A stretch of 20,756 nt of DNA from Congzhengia sp045635085 (GCA_045635085.1 JAZRBM010000001.1:1-20756); one strand, 5' to 3'. Numbered from the stretch's first letter, positions 1 to 7,993 are shown. Program-made: numbers and translations. The notes: a model not told the origin generated them from the sequence alone.

Positions 1-25
1 AGAGCTAAGAAATTAGCTCTTTTTA
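1..25. repeat. Perfect inverted repeat at the window edge
   Basis: Bases 1-8 (AGAGCTAA) and 13-20 (TTAGCTCT) are perfect reverse complements around a GAAA loop, followed by TTTTT. Read on the plus strand this resembles an intrinsic terminator, but it sits inside the antisense of yqhQ codons. A fold-back artefact at a contig end is the likelier reading. Confidence 0.6.
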
Positions 26-569
26 TATCTTTCATTTGCGAAACGAGTGCAAGATAGCTGAGGAAAATAACCATTCTGATTATACCCTCGCAAAGACTGG
101 TAAACGTTTTCGTTCCAACAAACGGAATGGAGTTGAAAATAGCTTCTATTCCTCTTGTTATAACAGTAGGGAGAAGAATAAATAAACCCACACTCAAGAA
201 TAACGATATGATGAGAGAGAAGTAAATTACCACATCTTTAATTTTGTCACCAAGTTTATTTTCCAGCCATTTTTCGAATTTACTCTCACTTTGCCCATCT
301 TCTTCGAGATCTACAAATTCCGCGGAGTACATAAGTGCTTTTATTCCTATAACCATACTTTCAAAAAAATTAATACAGCCGCGTATAATAGGTAATTTTA
401 GTATAGCATTTTTCTTTTTTGTACCGTTTTCATCAGTCTTGATTGTTATTTCTCCGTCGGGTTTTCTTACGGCTACTGCCGTTTTCTGAGGCCCGCGCAT
501 CATAACGCCTTCCATAACGGCTTGACCTCCGATTGAGGTAATATGCTGTTCGCATTTCTTTTCAGACAT
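1..569 (-). CDS. yqhQ: DUF1385 (YqhQ-like) membrane protein, partial at left edge
   Basis: This gene runs off the left edge; 189 complete codons are visible, against roughly 300 usual for the family. The N-terminus carries the DUF1385 hallmark, with GGQAVMEGVMMRGP at residues 14-27 followed by VAVRKPDGEI. Hydrophobic segments lie near residues 112-135 and 162-177, and the family segment SQMKDIKR is at 177-184. The start at 569 follows an AAAGGA ribosome binding site. The gene is last of a four-gene minus-strand operon, 14 bases after the stop of the preceding membrane protein gene. The family is widespread in Firmicutes and its biochemical role is not established. The family normally continues after the MKDIKR-type segment with a YHGAEHK motif. 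Here the frame reads ANFLA instead, exactly where an inverted repeat begins, so the last few codons may be an assembly artefact. Confidence 0.88.
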   Translation of the reverse strand, partial: MSEKKCEQHITSIGGQAVMEGVMMRGPQKTAVAVRKPDGEITIKTDENGTKKKNAILKLPIIRGCINFFESMVIGIKALMYSAEFVDLEEDGQSESKFEKWLENKLGDKIKDVVIYFSLIISLFLSVGLFILLPTVITRGIEAIFNSIPFVGTKTFTSLCEGIIRMVIFLSYLALVSQMKDIKRANFLA

Positions 570-583
570 TTTATTTGGTCCTT

Positions 584-1090
584 TCATCTTGATTTTTTTA
601 TCCGTGGTGATATAAATCTTGTGTAGTATCCTATTAAGGATGAAAGCAGATAATCATATGCACAAAGTGCGATAATGCCTGCCCATATGTTAAATATATC
701 AATTCCCAGTGCTTTAGTAATTAATTTGATGGCTAAAGTTAAAACTACGAAATAAATCACTTTTAATATCCATTCAAAAGCCAAATTTCGTAATCTTTCT
801 ATTATTGCTTTTAGTATCGGATAGTAGCAAAGGCAAGTGCAGTACATAATTATAACAAGCCCACCAAGACCTGATTTCGGTAGTATAAGACCTGCTAGCA
901 ATGCAGATGAAATTCCTGATAGTAAAGGAGTTTTAAGGGATTTGCTTTCGATGTATAGTACGCAGGGTACAAAAGAAGCAAGAAAACCCATTACAAGCTT
1001 GCCTGTGGGGATAAGTGAACATCCCAGCAAAAACAGGAACGACAGTGCACATCCCATTGCACCGAGAGAAAGCTCTTTCGTTTTTGTCAT
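584..1090 (-). CDS. Multi-pass membrane protein, unknown function
   Basis: I do not recognise a characterised family. The 168-residue product is strongly hydrophobic, with about five membrane-spanning stretches. Between them lie short polar loops, including a PTGK loop near residue 30 and a YPILKAIIERLR segment in the middle. Proteins of this shape, with a conserved YPxxKxxIE loop, are common in Firmicutes but not characterised. An ATG at 1090 is preferred over the GTG at 1099, because AGGTG directly upstream serves as the ribosome binding site with a 6-base spacer and the GTG is part of it. The gene starts 12 bases after the J-domain gene stops and ends 14 bases before yqhQ, so it is surely co-transcribed. 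A role with YqhQ in the membrane is a guess from context. Confidence 0.75.
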   Translation of the reverse strand: MTKTKELSLGAMGCALSFLFLLGCSLIPTGKLVMGFLASFVPCVLYIESKSLKTPLLSGISSALLAGLILPKSGLGGLVIIMYCTCLCYYPILKAIIERLRNLAFEWILKVIYFVVLTLAIKLITKALGIDIFNIWAGIIALCAYDYLLSSLIGYYTRFISPRIKKSR

Positions 1091-1102
1091 ATTCTGCACC
1101 TC

Positions 1103-1684
1103 TCAGCAGCATGAAATAAGGTCCCCGCCCATACATTCGCAGCAGCAGTCTGCACACAAAAGATTTCCGCAGCAGTTGCACATCGTATCACTGGACATAT
1201 TAGTTCCCACATTTCTGTATTGCTGTGACTGGTTTTCGATAGCATTTAACGTACGTCTGTACTCAAAATTATTAGGAGCTAAATTTACCGCCTGGCGGAT
1301 AAAGTTTATTCCCTGTGAGTGCCAACCGCGTCTTAAACAAACCAGCCCTTTTAAATAAAACCACTCTGCGTTTCTGTCACTCATTGAATCAAGTATGCGC
1401 TCGGCTTCGTCAATTCTGACCATGTTGATATAGTTTCTTACCTGGGCAAAGTTTCCTGCGCCAGAATACGAAGAACCCTGAGAGGACTGATTTTGCGCGC
1501 TACCGCCTGTCAGCACATCGTAGGCTTCGTTTATTTCTTTAAATTTTTCAGCAGCCAAATCTGCTAAAGGATTTCCTATATACCTGTCGGGATGATATTG
1601 TTTTGCGAGTTTTCTGTACGCTGATTTTATCTCATCCTGAGAGGCATTTTTTGATACGCCCAGAACTTCATATGGGTCACGCAT
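1103..1684 (-). CDS. J-domain protein with TPR-like region and cysteine-rich tail
   Basis: The first about 65 residues are a DnaJ J-domain (RDPYEVLGVSKNAS, then YRKLAKQYHPDRY) with the essential HPD tripeptide at residues 31-33. J-domains stimulate the ATPase of an Hsp70/DnaK partner. A glycine/serine/glutamine linker follows, then a helical region near residues 90-150 with TPR character (AEWFYLKGLVCLRRGW, FIRQAVNLAPNN). The extreme C-terminus has ten cysteines in its last 26 residues, in CNCC, CADCCCEC and CC clusters. It lacks the zinc-finger repeats and C-terminal substrate domains of true DnaJ, and no dnaK or grpE is nearby. It is probably a dedicated co-chaperone with a metal-binding or membrane-anchoring tail. 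The ATG at 1684 is preferred to 1690 because GGAG then has a 9-base spacer. The gene overlaps the end of the DUF5685 gene. Confidence 0.85.
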   Translation of the reverse strand: MRDPYEVLGVSKNASQDEIKSAYRKLAKQYHPDRYIGNPLADLAAEKFKEINEAYDVLTGGSAQNQSSQGSSYSGAGNFAQVRNYINMVRIDEAERILDSMSDRNAEWFYLKGLVCLRRGWHSQGINFIRQAVNLAPNNFEYRRTLNAIENQSQQYRNVGTNMSSDTMCNCCGNLLCADCCCECMGGDLISCC

Positions 1685-2516
1685 TTTCATTTTCTCCTTT
1701 TATGATTTTTTTTGTCACATCAGATAATCCTAAGTATATAATATTATCGAGTATCGGCTTATTTATCTTTATATCCAGCAGTTCATAAGTATTTGCCAGA
1801 CTGCTCAGATTAAATGTCAAAAGCTTTTCTATCTCATCTTTATCGGGTGCTTTTTTGGATATAACAAACGGATTAAAAGCTTTTTTTCGTCTGTCTTTTT
1901 CGATATCTTCATAAGCATCAATAATATAAATAAATCTCCCTAACATATAGCCTATGTAAGCAAGGATTTTTGAGTTGTTTTCATCGGTTATAAAGTCGGG
2001 GACAAAAAGTATTTTTAAAAGATTTGCAAACACATCCGAAAGAGCATCTATATCACTACAATTATTCTTTTCCAATTCGTTTAATTTATTTATTTGTTTG
2101 CGGCAATTATCATAAAGCTTTCTGTGATTTTTTATAACTTTTCGCTTTGCCCTAAAAAGCAGAGCGTAGATTAACGCAACACTAAATGATTTTTCATCGC
2201 GTATGTCATCTTCAAGCTTTAAAAGCGTTAGAATAATCATAGCAGTGCTTGCATATAAAAGCGATTTGTTGCTTTCCATAATTGGTGTTTTTTTGGTTGG
2301 ATGTGCCATGCAGATTTCCTTTTTGCAATCGTATTCATCCTGCGTGATCGAAGAGAGCAAAAGCGCCAAAAAAACAGAGTCATAATTTAAGCAAAATCGG
2401 GAAAAATATCCATATTCACTTTTTAAAGTTTTGCAAAGACCGCAGTAATAGGATTTATATACGTTATACTCCCGTACTTTCAGCTCGTCTTTATTTACTT
2501 TAACGTATCCGAACAT
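1677..2516 (-). CDS. DUF5685 family protein
   Basis: The 279-residue product begins with the family signature MFGYVKVNKDELKVREY and then YYCGLCKTLKSEYG. Cys25 and Cys28 form a CxxC pair, and Cys64, Cys69 and His72 (CMAHP) offer further possible metal ligands. The middle is helical, with acidic patches (LEDDIRDEK near residue 100 and DAYEDIEKDRRKKAFNPF near 205) that recall all-helical metal-dependent folds. That comparison is only an inference, and no enzymatic function is known to me. GGTGA lies 4-5 bases upstream of the ATG. It is the first gene of the minus-strand operon and overlaps the J-domain gene by 8 bases, implying translational coupling. In Clostridia I recall DUF5685 genes beside J-domain genes, which supports a shared pathway. 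Confidence 0.85.
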   Translation of the reverse strand: MFGYVKVNKDELKVREYNVYKSYYCGLCKTLKSEYGYFSRFCLNYDSVFLALLLSSITQDEYDCKKEICMAHPTKKTPIMESNKSLLYASTAMIILTLLKLEDDIRDEKSFSVALIYALLFRAKRKVIKNHRKLYDNCRKQINKLNELEKNNCSDIDALSDVFANLLKILFVPDFITDENNSKILAYIGYMLGRFIYIIDAYEDIEKDRRKKAFNPFVISKKAPDKDEIEKLLTFNLSSLANTYELLDIKINKPILDNIIYLGLSDVTKKIIKGENENA

Positions 2517-2628
2517 TCAATCACCATTTTGAGTATAACATAAAATTATCCAAAAAACATTATTTTTTTATAAATTTTATAAAAAGTTTATATTTTACAA
2601 TATTGTTAAAAAAATATCGATAGGCTAC

Positions 2629-2657
2629 TTGAAATTTTCCAAAAAATGTACTATAAT
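2629..2657 (+). promoter_or_regulatory. Sigma-A promoter of the pgk glycolytic operon
   Basis: A -35 box TTGAAA (2629-2634) and a consensus -10 box TATAAT (2652-2657) are separated by 17 bases. Transcription would begin near 2664, about 48 bases before the pgk ATG. This rules out the longer reading of pgk from 2646. Confidence 0.85.
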
Positions 2658-2711
2658 ATACTGGCGTGGATTTTATACAGAAATGTTTATAATATTTATG
2701 AGGTGAAAAAT

Positions 2712-3890
2712 ATGAAATTAACAGTTGAAGACATCAAGGTGTCAGGAAAAAAAGTTTTGGTTCGCTGCGACTTTAATGTGCCGCTGAATGAAAAACTTGA
2801 AATCACAGACGAAAACAGAATAGTAGGTTCGCTGCCTACAATCAAGTATTTGATTGAAAACGGTGCCAAGGTTATTCTTTGTTCGCATATGGGCAAGCCA
2901 AAGGGTGATCCTAAGCCTGAATTATCATTAGCTCCTGTAGCAAAGTGCTTATCAGAAAAATTAGGAAAAGAAGTTATTTTTGCAGCAGACGATAACGTAG
3001 TTGGAGAAAACGCAAAAGCAGCTATCGATTCTATGAAAGACGGAGATGTTGTTCTTCTTCAGAATACACGTTACAGAGCAGAAGAAACAAAGAATGTTGA
3101 AAATTTCTCTAAAGAACTTGCTTCACTTTGTGATGTTTTTGTAAATGACGCTTTTGGTACAGCACACCGTGCTCACTGCTCAAATGTTGGTGTATCAAGC
3201 CTTGTAGATACTGCTGTTGCAGGTTATTTAATTGAAAAAGAAATCAAATTTTTAGGAAATGCAGTAAACACACCGGAAAGACCATTAGTTGCTATTTTAG
3301 GTGGTTCTAAGGTTTCATCTAAAATTTCAGTTATAGAAAACTTATTAAAGAAGGTTGATAAACTAATCATCGGTGGCGGTATGGCATATACATTCTTTGC
3401 AGCTCAGGGCAAGACAACAGGTACATCACTTTTAGAGCCAGACTACATTGACTATGCAAAGAAAATGATAGAAGCTGCAGGTGATAAGATTTTACTTCCT
3501 GTTGATACAGTTGTTGCAAAGGAATTTAAAAACGATGCTGAATCAATGATCGTTGAAGGAAACATTCCTGAAGATTATATGGGACTTGATATCGGTCCTA
3601 AGTCAATCAAGCTCTTTGAAGAAGCAATAAAAGATGCTAAAACAGTTGTTTGGAACGGACCTATGGGCGTATTTGAAATGCCTAATTTTGCAAAGGGTAC
3701 AAACGCAATTGCTAAAAAGTTAGCAGAACTTGATGCTACAACAGTTATCGGCGGCGGTGATTCTGTTGCTGCTGTTAACCAGGCAGGACTTGGTGATAAG
3801 ATGAGCCATATTTCAACAGGTGGCGGCGCATCACTTGAATATTTAGAGGGTAAAGATTTACCTGGTATCGTTTGCTTAACAGACAAATAA
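2712..3890 (+). CDS. pgk: Phosphoglycerate kinase
   Basis: Phosphoglycerate kinase is cytosolic and transfers phosphate from 1,3-bisphosphoglycerate to ADP, the first ATP-yielding step of glycolysis. The 392-residue product has the usual bacterial length. It shows the N-terminal substrate motif VRCDFNVPLN, SHMGKPKG (usually SHLGRPKG), QNTRYRAEETKN and NDAFGTAHRAHCS. In the nucleotide-binding half it has ILGGSKVSSKI, IIGGGMAYTF, WNGPMGVFE, GGGDSVAAV and the glycine-rich STGGGASLEYLEG. The start at 2712 is set by GAGGTG with a 6-base spacer; an upstream in-frame ATG at 2646 precedes the promoter -10 box. It heads the pgk-tpiA-gpmI-eno cluster. The gapA gene that usually precedes pgk is not in this window. 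Confidence 0.98.
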   Translation: MKLTVEDIKVSGKKVLVRCDFNVPLNEKLEITDENRIVGSLPTIKYLIENGAKVILCSHMGKPKGDPKPELSLAPVAKCLSEKLGKEVIFAADDNVVGENAKAAIDSMKDGDVVLLQNTRYRAEETKNVENFSKELASLCDVFVNDAFGTAHRAHCSNVGVSSLVDTAVAGYLIEKEIKFLGNAVNTPERPLVAILGGSKVSSKISVIENLLKKVDKLIIGGGMAYTFFAAQGKTTGTSLLEPDYIDYAKKMIEAAGDKILLPVDTVVAKEFKNDAESMIVEGNIPEDYMGLDIGPKSIKLFEEAIKDAKTVVWNGPMGVFEMPNFAKGTNAIAKKLAELDATTVIGGGDSVAAVNQAGLGDKMSHISTGGGASLEYLEGKDLPGIVCLTDK

Positions 3891-3913
3891 TTAAACATCG
3901 GAGGAAATACAAA

Positions 3914-4669
3914 ATGTCAAGAAAGAAAATTATTGCCGGCAACTGGAAGATGAACAAGACACCATCTCAGGCGGCGGAACTTATTAATGAACTTATTCCT
4001 TTAGTTAAAGAAAGTGATGCAGATGTTGTTATCTGCACACCCGCAGTTGACATAGCTGTTGCTGCAGAATTAACAAAAGGCACAAACATAGCTGTTGGTG
4101 CCCAGAACCTTCACTGGGAAGAAAGCGGTGCCTACACCGGCGAAATCAGTGCGGATATGCTGCTTGATTTGGGTGTAAAATATGTTATCATCGGTCACTC
4201 TGAAAGACGTGAATATTTTGCTGAAACAGATGAAACAGTAAATAAAAAAGTTAAAAAAGCTTTAGAAAAAGGCTTAACACCTATTCTTTGTTGCGGAGAA
4301 ACTCTGCAGCAACGCGAAATGGGTATTATGAAAGAGTTTGTTCGTATGCAGATTAAGGCTGACTTTTTGTCAATTTCAGCTGAAGATGCAAAGAAGGTAG
4401 TTATCGCATACGAGCCTATCTGGGCTATTGGTACAGGAAAAACAGCGACAGCTGACCAGGCAGATGAAGCTTGTGGAATTATCCGCGAGGTTATTGCTGA
4501 AATTTATGATGAAGCTACTGCTGAAGTTATCAGAATTCAGTATGGCGGCAGTATGAATGCAGGAAATGCTGTTGAGCTTTTATCAAAGCCAAACATCGAT
4601 GGTGGTCTTATCGGTGGAGCGTCACTTAAGGCACCTGATTTTTCAAAAATCACAAACTGGAATAAATAA
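3914..4669 (+). CDS. tpiA: Triosephosphate isomerase
   Basis: The enzyme interconverts dihydroxyacetone phosphate and glyceraldehyde 3-phosphate. The 251-residue length is standard for this TIM barrel. Active-site residues are visible: Asn10 and Lys12 in GNWKMN, the electrophile His95 in IIGHSERR, the catalytic base Glu167 in AYEPIWAIGTGKTA (which also carries the mobile loop), and the phosphate-binding motifs QYGGSMN and GGLIGGASL. The start at 3914 follows GGAGGAAA; a longer reading from 3872 would overlap the end of pgk and lacks a binding site. It lies 23 bases after pgk and is co-transcribed with it. An intrinsic terminator follows directly. Confidence 0.98.
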   Translation: MSRKKIIAGNWKMNKTPSQAAELINELIPLVKESDADVVICTPAVDIAVAAELTKGTNIAVGAQNLHWEESGAYTGEISADMLLDLGVKYVIIGHSERREYFAETDETVNKKVKKALEKGLTPILCCGETLQQREMGIMKEFVRMQIKADFLSISAEDAKKVVIAYEPIWAIGTGKTATADQADEACGIIREVIAEIYDEATAEVIRIQYGGSMNAGNAVELLSKPNIDGGLIGGASLKAPDFSKITNWNK

Positions 4670-4672
4670 TTT

Positions 4673-4699
4673 AAAAGGCTGCTATACGCAGCCTTTTTT
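4673..4699 (+). terminator. Intrinsic terminator between tpiA and gpmI
   Basis: GGCTGC (4677-4682) and GCAGCC (4688-4693) pair around a TATAC loop. Flanking A and T runs lengthen the stem and supply six T residues. The gpmI start is only 20 bases further on, so termination must be partial if gpmI depends on the pgk promoter. Confidence 0.85.
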
Positions 4700-4719
4700 A
4701 AAGAAAAAGGATGATAAAA

Positions 4720-6246
4720 ATGAAAAAACCTTTATTATTATGTATTATGGATGGCTTTGGCATAAACGAGGAAAAAACAGGAAATGCTGTTAGTATTGCA
4801 AAAACACCAAACCTTGACAGGCTATTTGCCACATACCCTAATACGACACTAGAGGCAAGCGGTATGGCGGTTGGTCTTCCTGACGGTCAGATGGGAAACT
4901 CTGAGGTAGGCCACACAAATATCGGTGCAGGCAGAATTGTTTATCAGGAATTGACAAGAATTACAAAGTCAATTAAAGACGGCGATTTTTTTGAAAACGA
5001 AGCGCTGCTTGCTGCGGTTGAAAACTGCAAAAAGAACGGAAGCAGCTTTCATATTATGGGACTTCTTTCTGACGGTGGTGTTCACAGTCACAACTCGCAT
5101 ATCTACGGAATTGTTGAACTTGCAAAAAGAGCGGGACTAAAGAAAGTTTTTGTTCATTGCTTTTTAGACGGTCGTGACGTTCCTCCTTCATCAGGTAAGG
5201 ATTTTGTGAGCGATATGATGGCTGAGCTTGAAAAAATCGGCGTAGGCAAGATTGCAACAGTTATGGGCAGATACTATGCTATGGACAGAGATAATCGTTG
5301 GGACAGAGTAGAAAAAGCCTATAACGCTATGGTCAAAGGTATAGGCAAAACAGCTGCCTGTGGTATTTGCGCAGTTGCTAACTCATATTCTGATAATGTA
5401 ACCGATGAATTTGTAGTTCCGACTGTTATTGTAGAAAACGGTGAGGCTGTTGGCAGAATTTGCGAAAATGACAGTGTTGTTTTTGCAAATTTCAGACCTG
5501 ACAGAGCACGTGAAATTACAAGGACAATTGTTGATCGTGACTTTGATGGTTTTAGCCGTGAATATTTTAAAACATATTTTGTGTGTATGACACAGTATGA
5601 TAAAACTATGCCTAATGTTGATGTTGCGTTCAAGCCTCAGGTTTTGACAAATACACTGGGTGAGTATTTAAGCATAAAGGGTAAAAAGCAGCTAAGAATT
5701 GCAGAAACCGAAAAATATGCCCACGTTACATTCTTCTTTAATGGTGGTGTTGAAAAGGTTTCAGACGGGGAAGACAGAGCTTTAATTAACTCTCCTAAAG
5801 TTGCAACATATGACCTGCAGCCTGAAATGAGTGCTTATGAAGTGACCCAAAAGCTTATGGAAAAGCTTGACGAGGGCGATTTAGATGTTATCATTTTAAA
5901 CTATGCAAACTGCGATATGGTAGGACATACAGGTATTATTGACTGCGCGGTAAAGGCAGTTGAAACAGTAGATACATGTGTAGGTAAGGTAGCAGATAAG
6001 GTATTATCTATGGGAGGTGCAATGCTGATTACAGCAGACCATGGCAATGCTGATCAGATGATTGATCCTGTGACTTGTGGACCATTTACAGCTCACACAA
6101 CATTCCCTGTTCCGTTTATAGTATTGGGATGCGGAGATGTTAAGCTGCGCAGTGATGGCGTTTTGGCAGATATTGCTCCTACGATGCTGAAAATTTTAGA
6201 TTTGGAAAAGCCTGAAGAGATGACAGGAAAAAGTATTATTGAATAA
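4720..6246 (+). CDS. gpmI: Phosphoglycerate mutase, cofactor-independent
   Basis: This manganese-dependent enzyme of the alkaline phosphatase superfamily converts 3-phosphoglycerate to 2-phosphoglycerate through a phosphoserine intermediate. The 508-residue length matches the family (about 510). Visible features are Asp11 in CIMDGFG (metal), the nucleophile Ser61 in GQMGNSEVGHTN, DGGVHSH, FLDGRDVPP, the RYYAMDRDNRWDR stretch, NFRPDRAREI, and the C-terminal metal ligands in NYANCDMVGHTG and ITADHGNAD. The ATG at 4720 is preferred over 4711, because AAAGGA overlaps the latter and gives an 8-base spacer to the former. It follows a terminator and is third in the glycolytic cluster. Confidence 0.97.
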   Translation: MKKPLLLCIMDGFGINEEKTGNAVSIAKTPNLDRLFATYPNTTLEASGMAVGLPDGQMGNSEVGHTNIGAGRIVYQELTRITKSIKDGDFFENEALLAAVENCKKNGSSFHIMGLLSDGGVHSHNSHIYGIVELAKRAGLKKVFVHCFLDGRDVPPSSGKDFVSDMMAELEKIGVGKIATVMGRYYAMDRDNRWDRVEKAYNAMVKGIGKTAACGICAVANSYSDNVTDEFVVPTVIVENGEAVGRICENDSVVFANFRPDRAREITRTIVDRDFDGFSREYFKTYFVCMTQYDKTMPNVDVAFKPQVLTNTLGEYLSIKGKKQLRIAETEKYAHVTFFFNGGVEKVSDGEDRALINSPKVATYDLQPEMSAYEVTQKLMEKLDEGDLDVIILNYANCDMVGHTGIIDCAVKAVETVDTCVGKVADKVLSMGGAMLITADHGNADQMIDPVTCGPFTAHTTFPVPFIVLGCGDVKLRSDGVLADIAPTMLKILDLEKPEEMTGKSIIE

Positions 6247-6260
6247 TAATTTTTTATCAA

Positions 6261-6295
6261 AATGCACATTCTAACTTATAGAATGTGCATTTTTT
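6261..6295 (+). terminator. Intrinsic terminator between gpmI and eno
   Basis: A perfect 13-bp stem, AATGCACATTCTA (6261-6273) with TAGAATGTGCATT (6279-6291), closes a five-base ACTTA loop and runs into TTTTTT. The eno ribosome binding site starts about 13 bases later, leaving no room for a separate promoter between them. Confidence 0.88.
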
Positions 6296-6317
6296 GTGCA
6301 TAAAAATGGAGGTATAT

Positions 6318-7628
6318 ATGGATTACGTAGAAATATCCGATGTATGTGCAAGAGAAATTTTAGACTCAAGAGGCAATCCTACAGTTGAGGCAAGTATAAC
6401 AACAGAAGATGGCGTTGTGGCACGCGCTTCTGTTCCGTCAGGGGCGTCAACAGGTGCTTTTGAAGCGATTGAACTTCGTGACGGGGATAAATCAAGATAC
6501 AACGGTCTTGGAGTAAAAAATGCAGTAACAAAAGTTAATAACGATATTGCAGACGCATTAATTGGCCAAAATGTCTTAAATCAAAGAGAAATAGACCGCA
6601 TTATGATTAAAGAAGACGGTACAAAAAATAAAGAAAACTTTGGAGCCAACGCAATACTTGCGGTATCATTAGCTTCTGCAAAGGCGGCAGCAGCAACCTT
6701 GGGTATAAGTCTTTACAGATATATTGGTGGTGTAAATTCACACGTTTTACCTGTTCCTATGATGAATATTCTAAATGGTGGAAAACACGCAGACAACAGC
6801 GTAAACTTGCAGGAATTTATGATTATGCCGACAGGTGCTAAAAGCTTTTCTGAAGGATTAAGAAAATCGACAGAGGTTTTTCACTCTTTAAAAAAGGTTT
6901 TAAAATCTAAAAATTATTCTACGGCAGTAGGAGATGAGGGAGGTTTTGCGCCGAACCTTAAGTCTGATGAAGAAGCCTTAGAATTAATATGTGAAGCAAT
7001 AAATCGTGCAGGGTACTCGCAAGGTGAAGATTTTAAAATTGCTATGGACGCAGCATCTACAGAGCTCTATGAAGAAGCTAAAAAAATAGGGAAAGACGGG
7101 TATTATTTTTGGAAGACAAATGAGTTTAAAGACCGCGATGAAATGATAAGGTATTGGGAGGATTTGTCGGCGAAATATCCTATTATTTCTTTAGAGGATG
7201 GACTTTCAGAAGAAGACTGGGATGGGTGGAAAAATTTAACCAATGCTTTAGGTAGCAAAATTCAGCTGGTAGGTGATGACCTCTTTGTAACCAATACAGA
7301 GCGTTTAAACAAAGGGTTGGAGCTGGGCTGCGCAAATTCTATCTTAATAAAGGTAAATCAAATAGGAACTCTGACAGAAACACTAGAGGCAGTGGAACGT
7401 GCAAACAGAGCAGGATATACTGCAGTAACCTCTCACAGAAGCGGCGAAACAGAAGATACCACGATTGCAGATATCGCTGTGGCTACAAATTCAGGACAAA
7501 TAAAAACAGGAGCGCCCTCGAGAACCGACAGAGTTGCAAAATACAACAGGCTTTTAAGAATAGAGGAAGAACTGGGAAGCCAAGCTATCTATCTTGGAGA
7601 TAATGCCTTTTTTAACTTGACACGATGA
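6318..7628 (+). CDS. eno: Enolase
   Basis: Enolase dehydrates 2-phosphoglycerate to phosphoenolpyruvate and is a magnesium-dependent cytosolic enzyme that can also associate with the RNA degradosome. The 436-residue product has ILDSRGNPTVEA near the N-terminus, the flexible loop PSGASTGAFEAIELRDGD, the HADNSVNLQEFMI stretch, the catalytic Glu207 in VGDEGGFAPN, metal ligands in SLEDGLSEEDW and VGDDLFVTN, catalytic Lys345 in LIKVNQIGTLTE, and SHRSGETEDTTIAD. The start at 6318 is chosen because GGAGG (6308-6312) gives a 5-base spacer; in-frame ATGs at 6285 and 6306 lie in the terminator or overlap the binding site. It ends the glycolytic cluster. Confidence 0.98.
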   Translation: MDYVEISDVCAREILDSRGNPTVEASITTEDGVVARASVPSGASTGAFEAIELRDGDKSRYNGLGVKNAVTKVNNDIADALIGQNVLNQREIDRIMIKEDGTKNKENFGANAILAVSLASAKAAAATLGISLYRYIGGVNSHVLPVPMMNILNGGKHADNSVNLQEFMIMPTGAKSFSEGLRKSTEVFHSLKKVLKSKNYSTAVGDEGGFAPNLKSDEEALELICEAINRAGYSQGEDFKIAMDAASTELYEEAKKIGKDGYYFWKTNEFKDRDEMIRYWEDLSAKYPIISLEDGLSEEDWDGWKNLTNALGSKIQLVGDDLFVTNTERLNKGLELGCANSILIKVNQIGTLTETLEAVERANRAGYTAVTSHRSGETEDTTIADIAVATNSGQIKTGAPSRTDRVAKYNRLLRIEEELGSQAIYLGDNAFFNLTR

Positions 7629-7710
7629 TGGAAAAAGTCGTCACAAAATGTCACTTTTGTTGAAAATGGGCATTTCAAATGATAAACTGTCCGTCGAGGA
7701 GGCGGAATTG

Positions 7711-7932
7711 ATGTTGATATCAGATGACGAATTTGACAGCTATTATGTCATAAAAATTGCTGATGTTTCTGGCGACAAATATTTTTTTAGTATAAGGGCA
7801 TTTGTTGCAAACAAGGACTTTGCTAAAAAATTCAACACATTAAGAAGCGCAAAAAGGAGCGTAAAGCTTATCGAAAATATTATCGGGGATTTTAATTGCA
7901 TAATAGAAAAAATTAAAAGAAATAATTTTTAA
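7711..7932 (+). CDS. Small protein of unknown function
   Basis: I do not recognise this 73-residue protein. It begins MLISDDEFDSYYVIKIADVSGDKYFF, which looks like a short beta-rich module, and ends in a basic helix rich in lysine and isoleucine. The same frame is open back to an ATG at 7648, which would give 94 residues. The start at 7711 is chosen because GGAGG (7698-7702) sits 8 bases ahead of it, whereas 7648 and 7666 have no convincing binding site. The GAGGAGGCGGAA stretch could alternatively be coding (VEEAE), so the start is uncertain. It follows eno closely on the same strand and may be read through from it. Confidence 0.5.
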   Translation: MLISDDEFDSYYVIKIADVSGDKYFFSIRAFVANKDFAKKFNTLRSAKRSVKLIENIIGDFNCIIEKIKRNNF

Positions 7933-7947
7933 AAATATGAGCACACT

Positions 7948-7978
7948 ATTTTTAAAGGGCATGATGTCCTTTAAAAAT
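7948..7978 (+). promoter_or_regulatory. 5' leader hairpin before the DUF1540 gene
   Basis: ATTTTTAAAGG (7948-7958) and CCTTTAAAAAT (7968-7978) form a perfect 11-bp stem around GCATGATGT. The ribosome binding site GGGAGGG starts on the very next base. No T run follows, so this is not a standard terminator; it may protect or regulate the mRNA. Confidence 0.5.
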
Positions 7979-7993
7979 GGGAGGGAAAAGAAT

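Noticed and set aside
837..1358. 173-residue plus-strand open frame
   Set aside because: It lies antisense to the J-domain and membrane protein genes, which have clear motifs and binding sites; it has no recognisable domain.
2521..2545. Extended -10 promoter (TGTTATACT) for the DUF5685 operon on the minus strand
   Set aside because: The predicted transcription start would fall in or next to the ribosome binding site and no -35 box fits, so it is not convincing.
2646..2711. N-terminal extension of phosphoglycerate kinase
   Set aside because: It begins upstream of the -10 box and cannot be in the transcript from that promoter.
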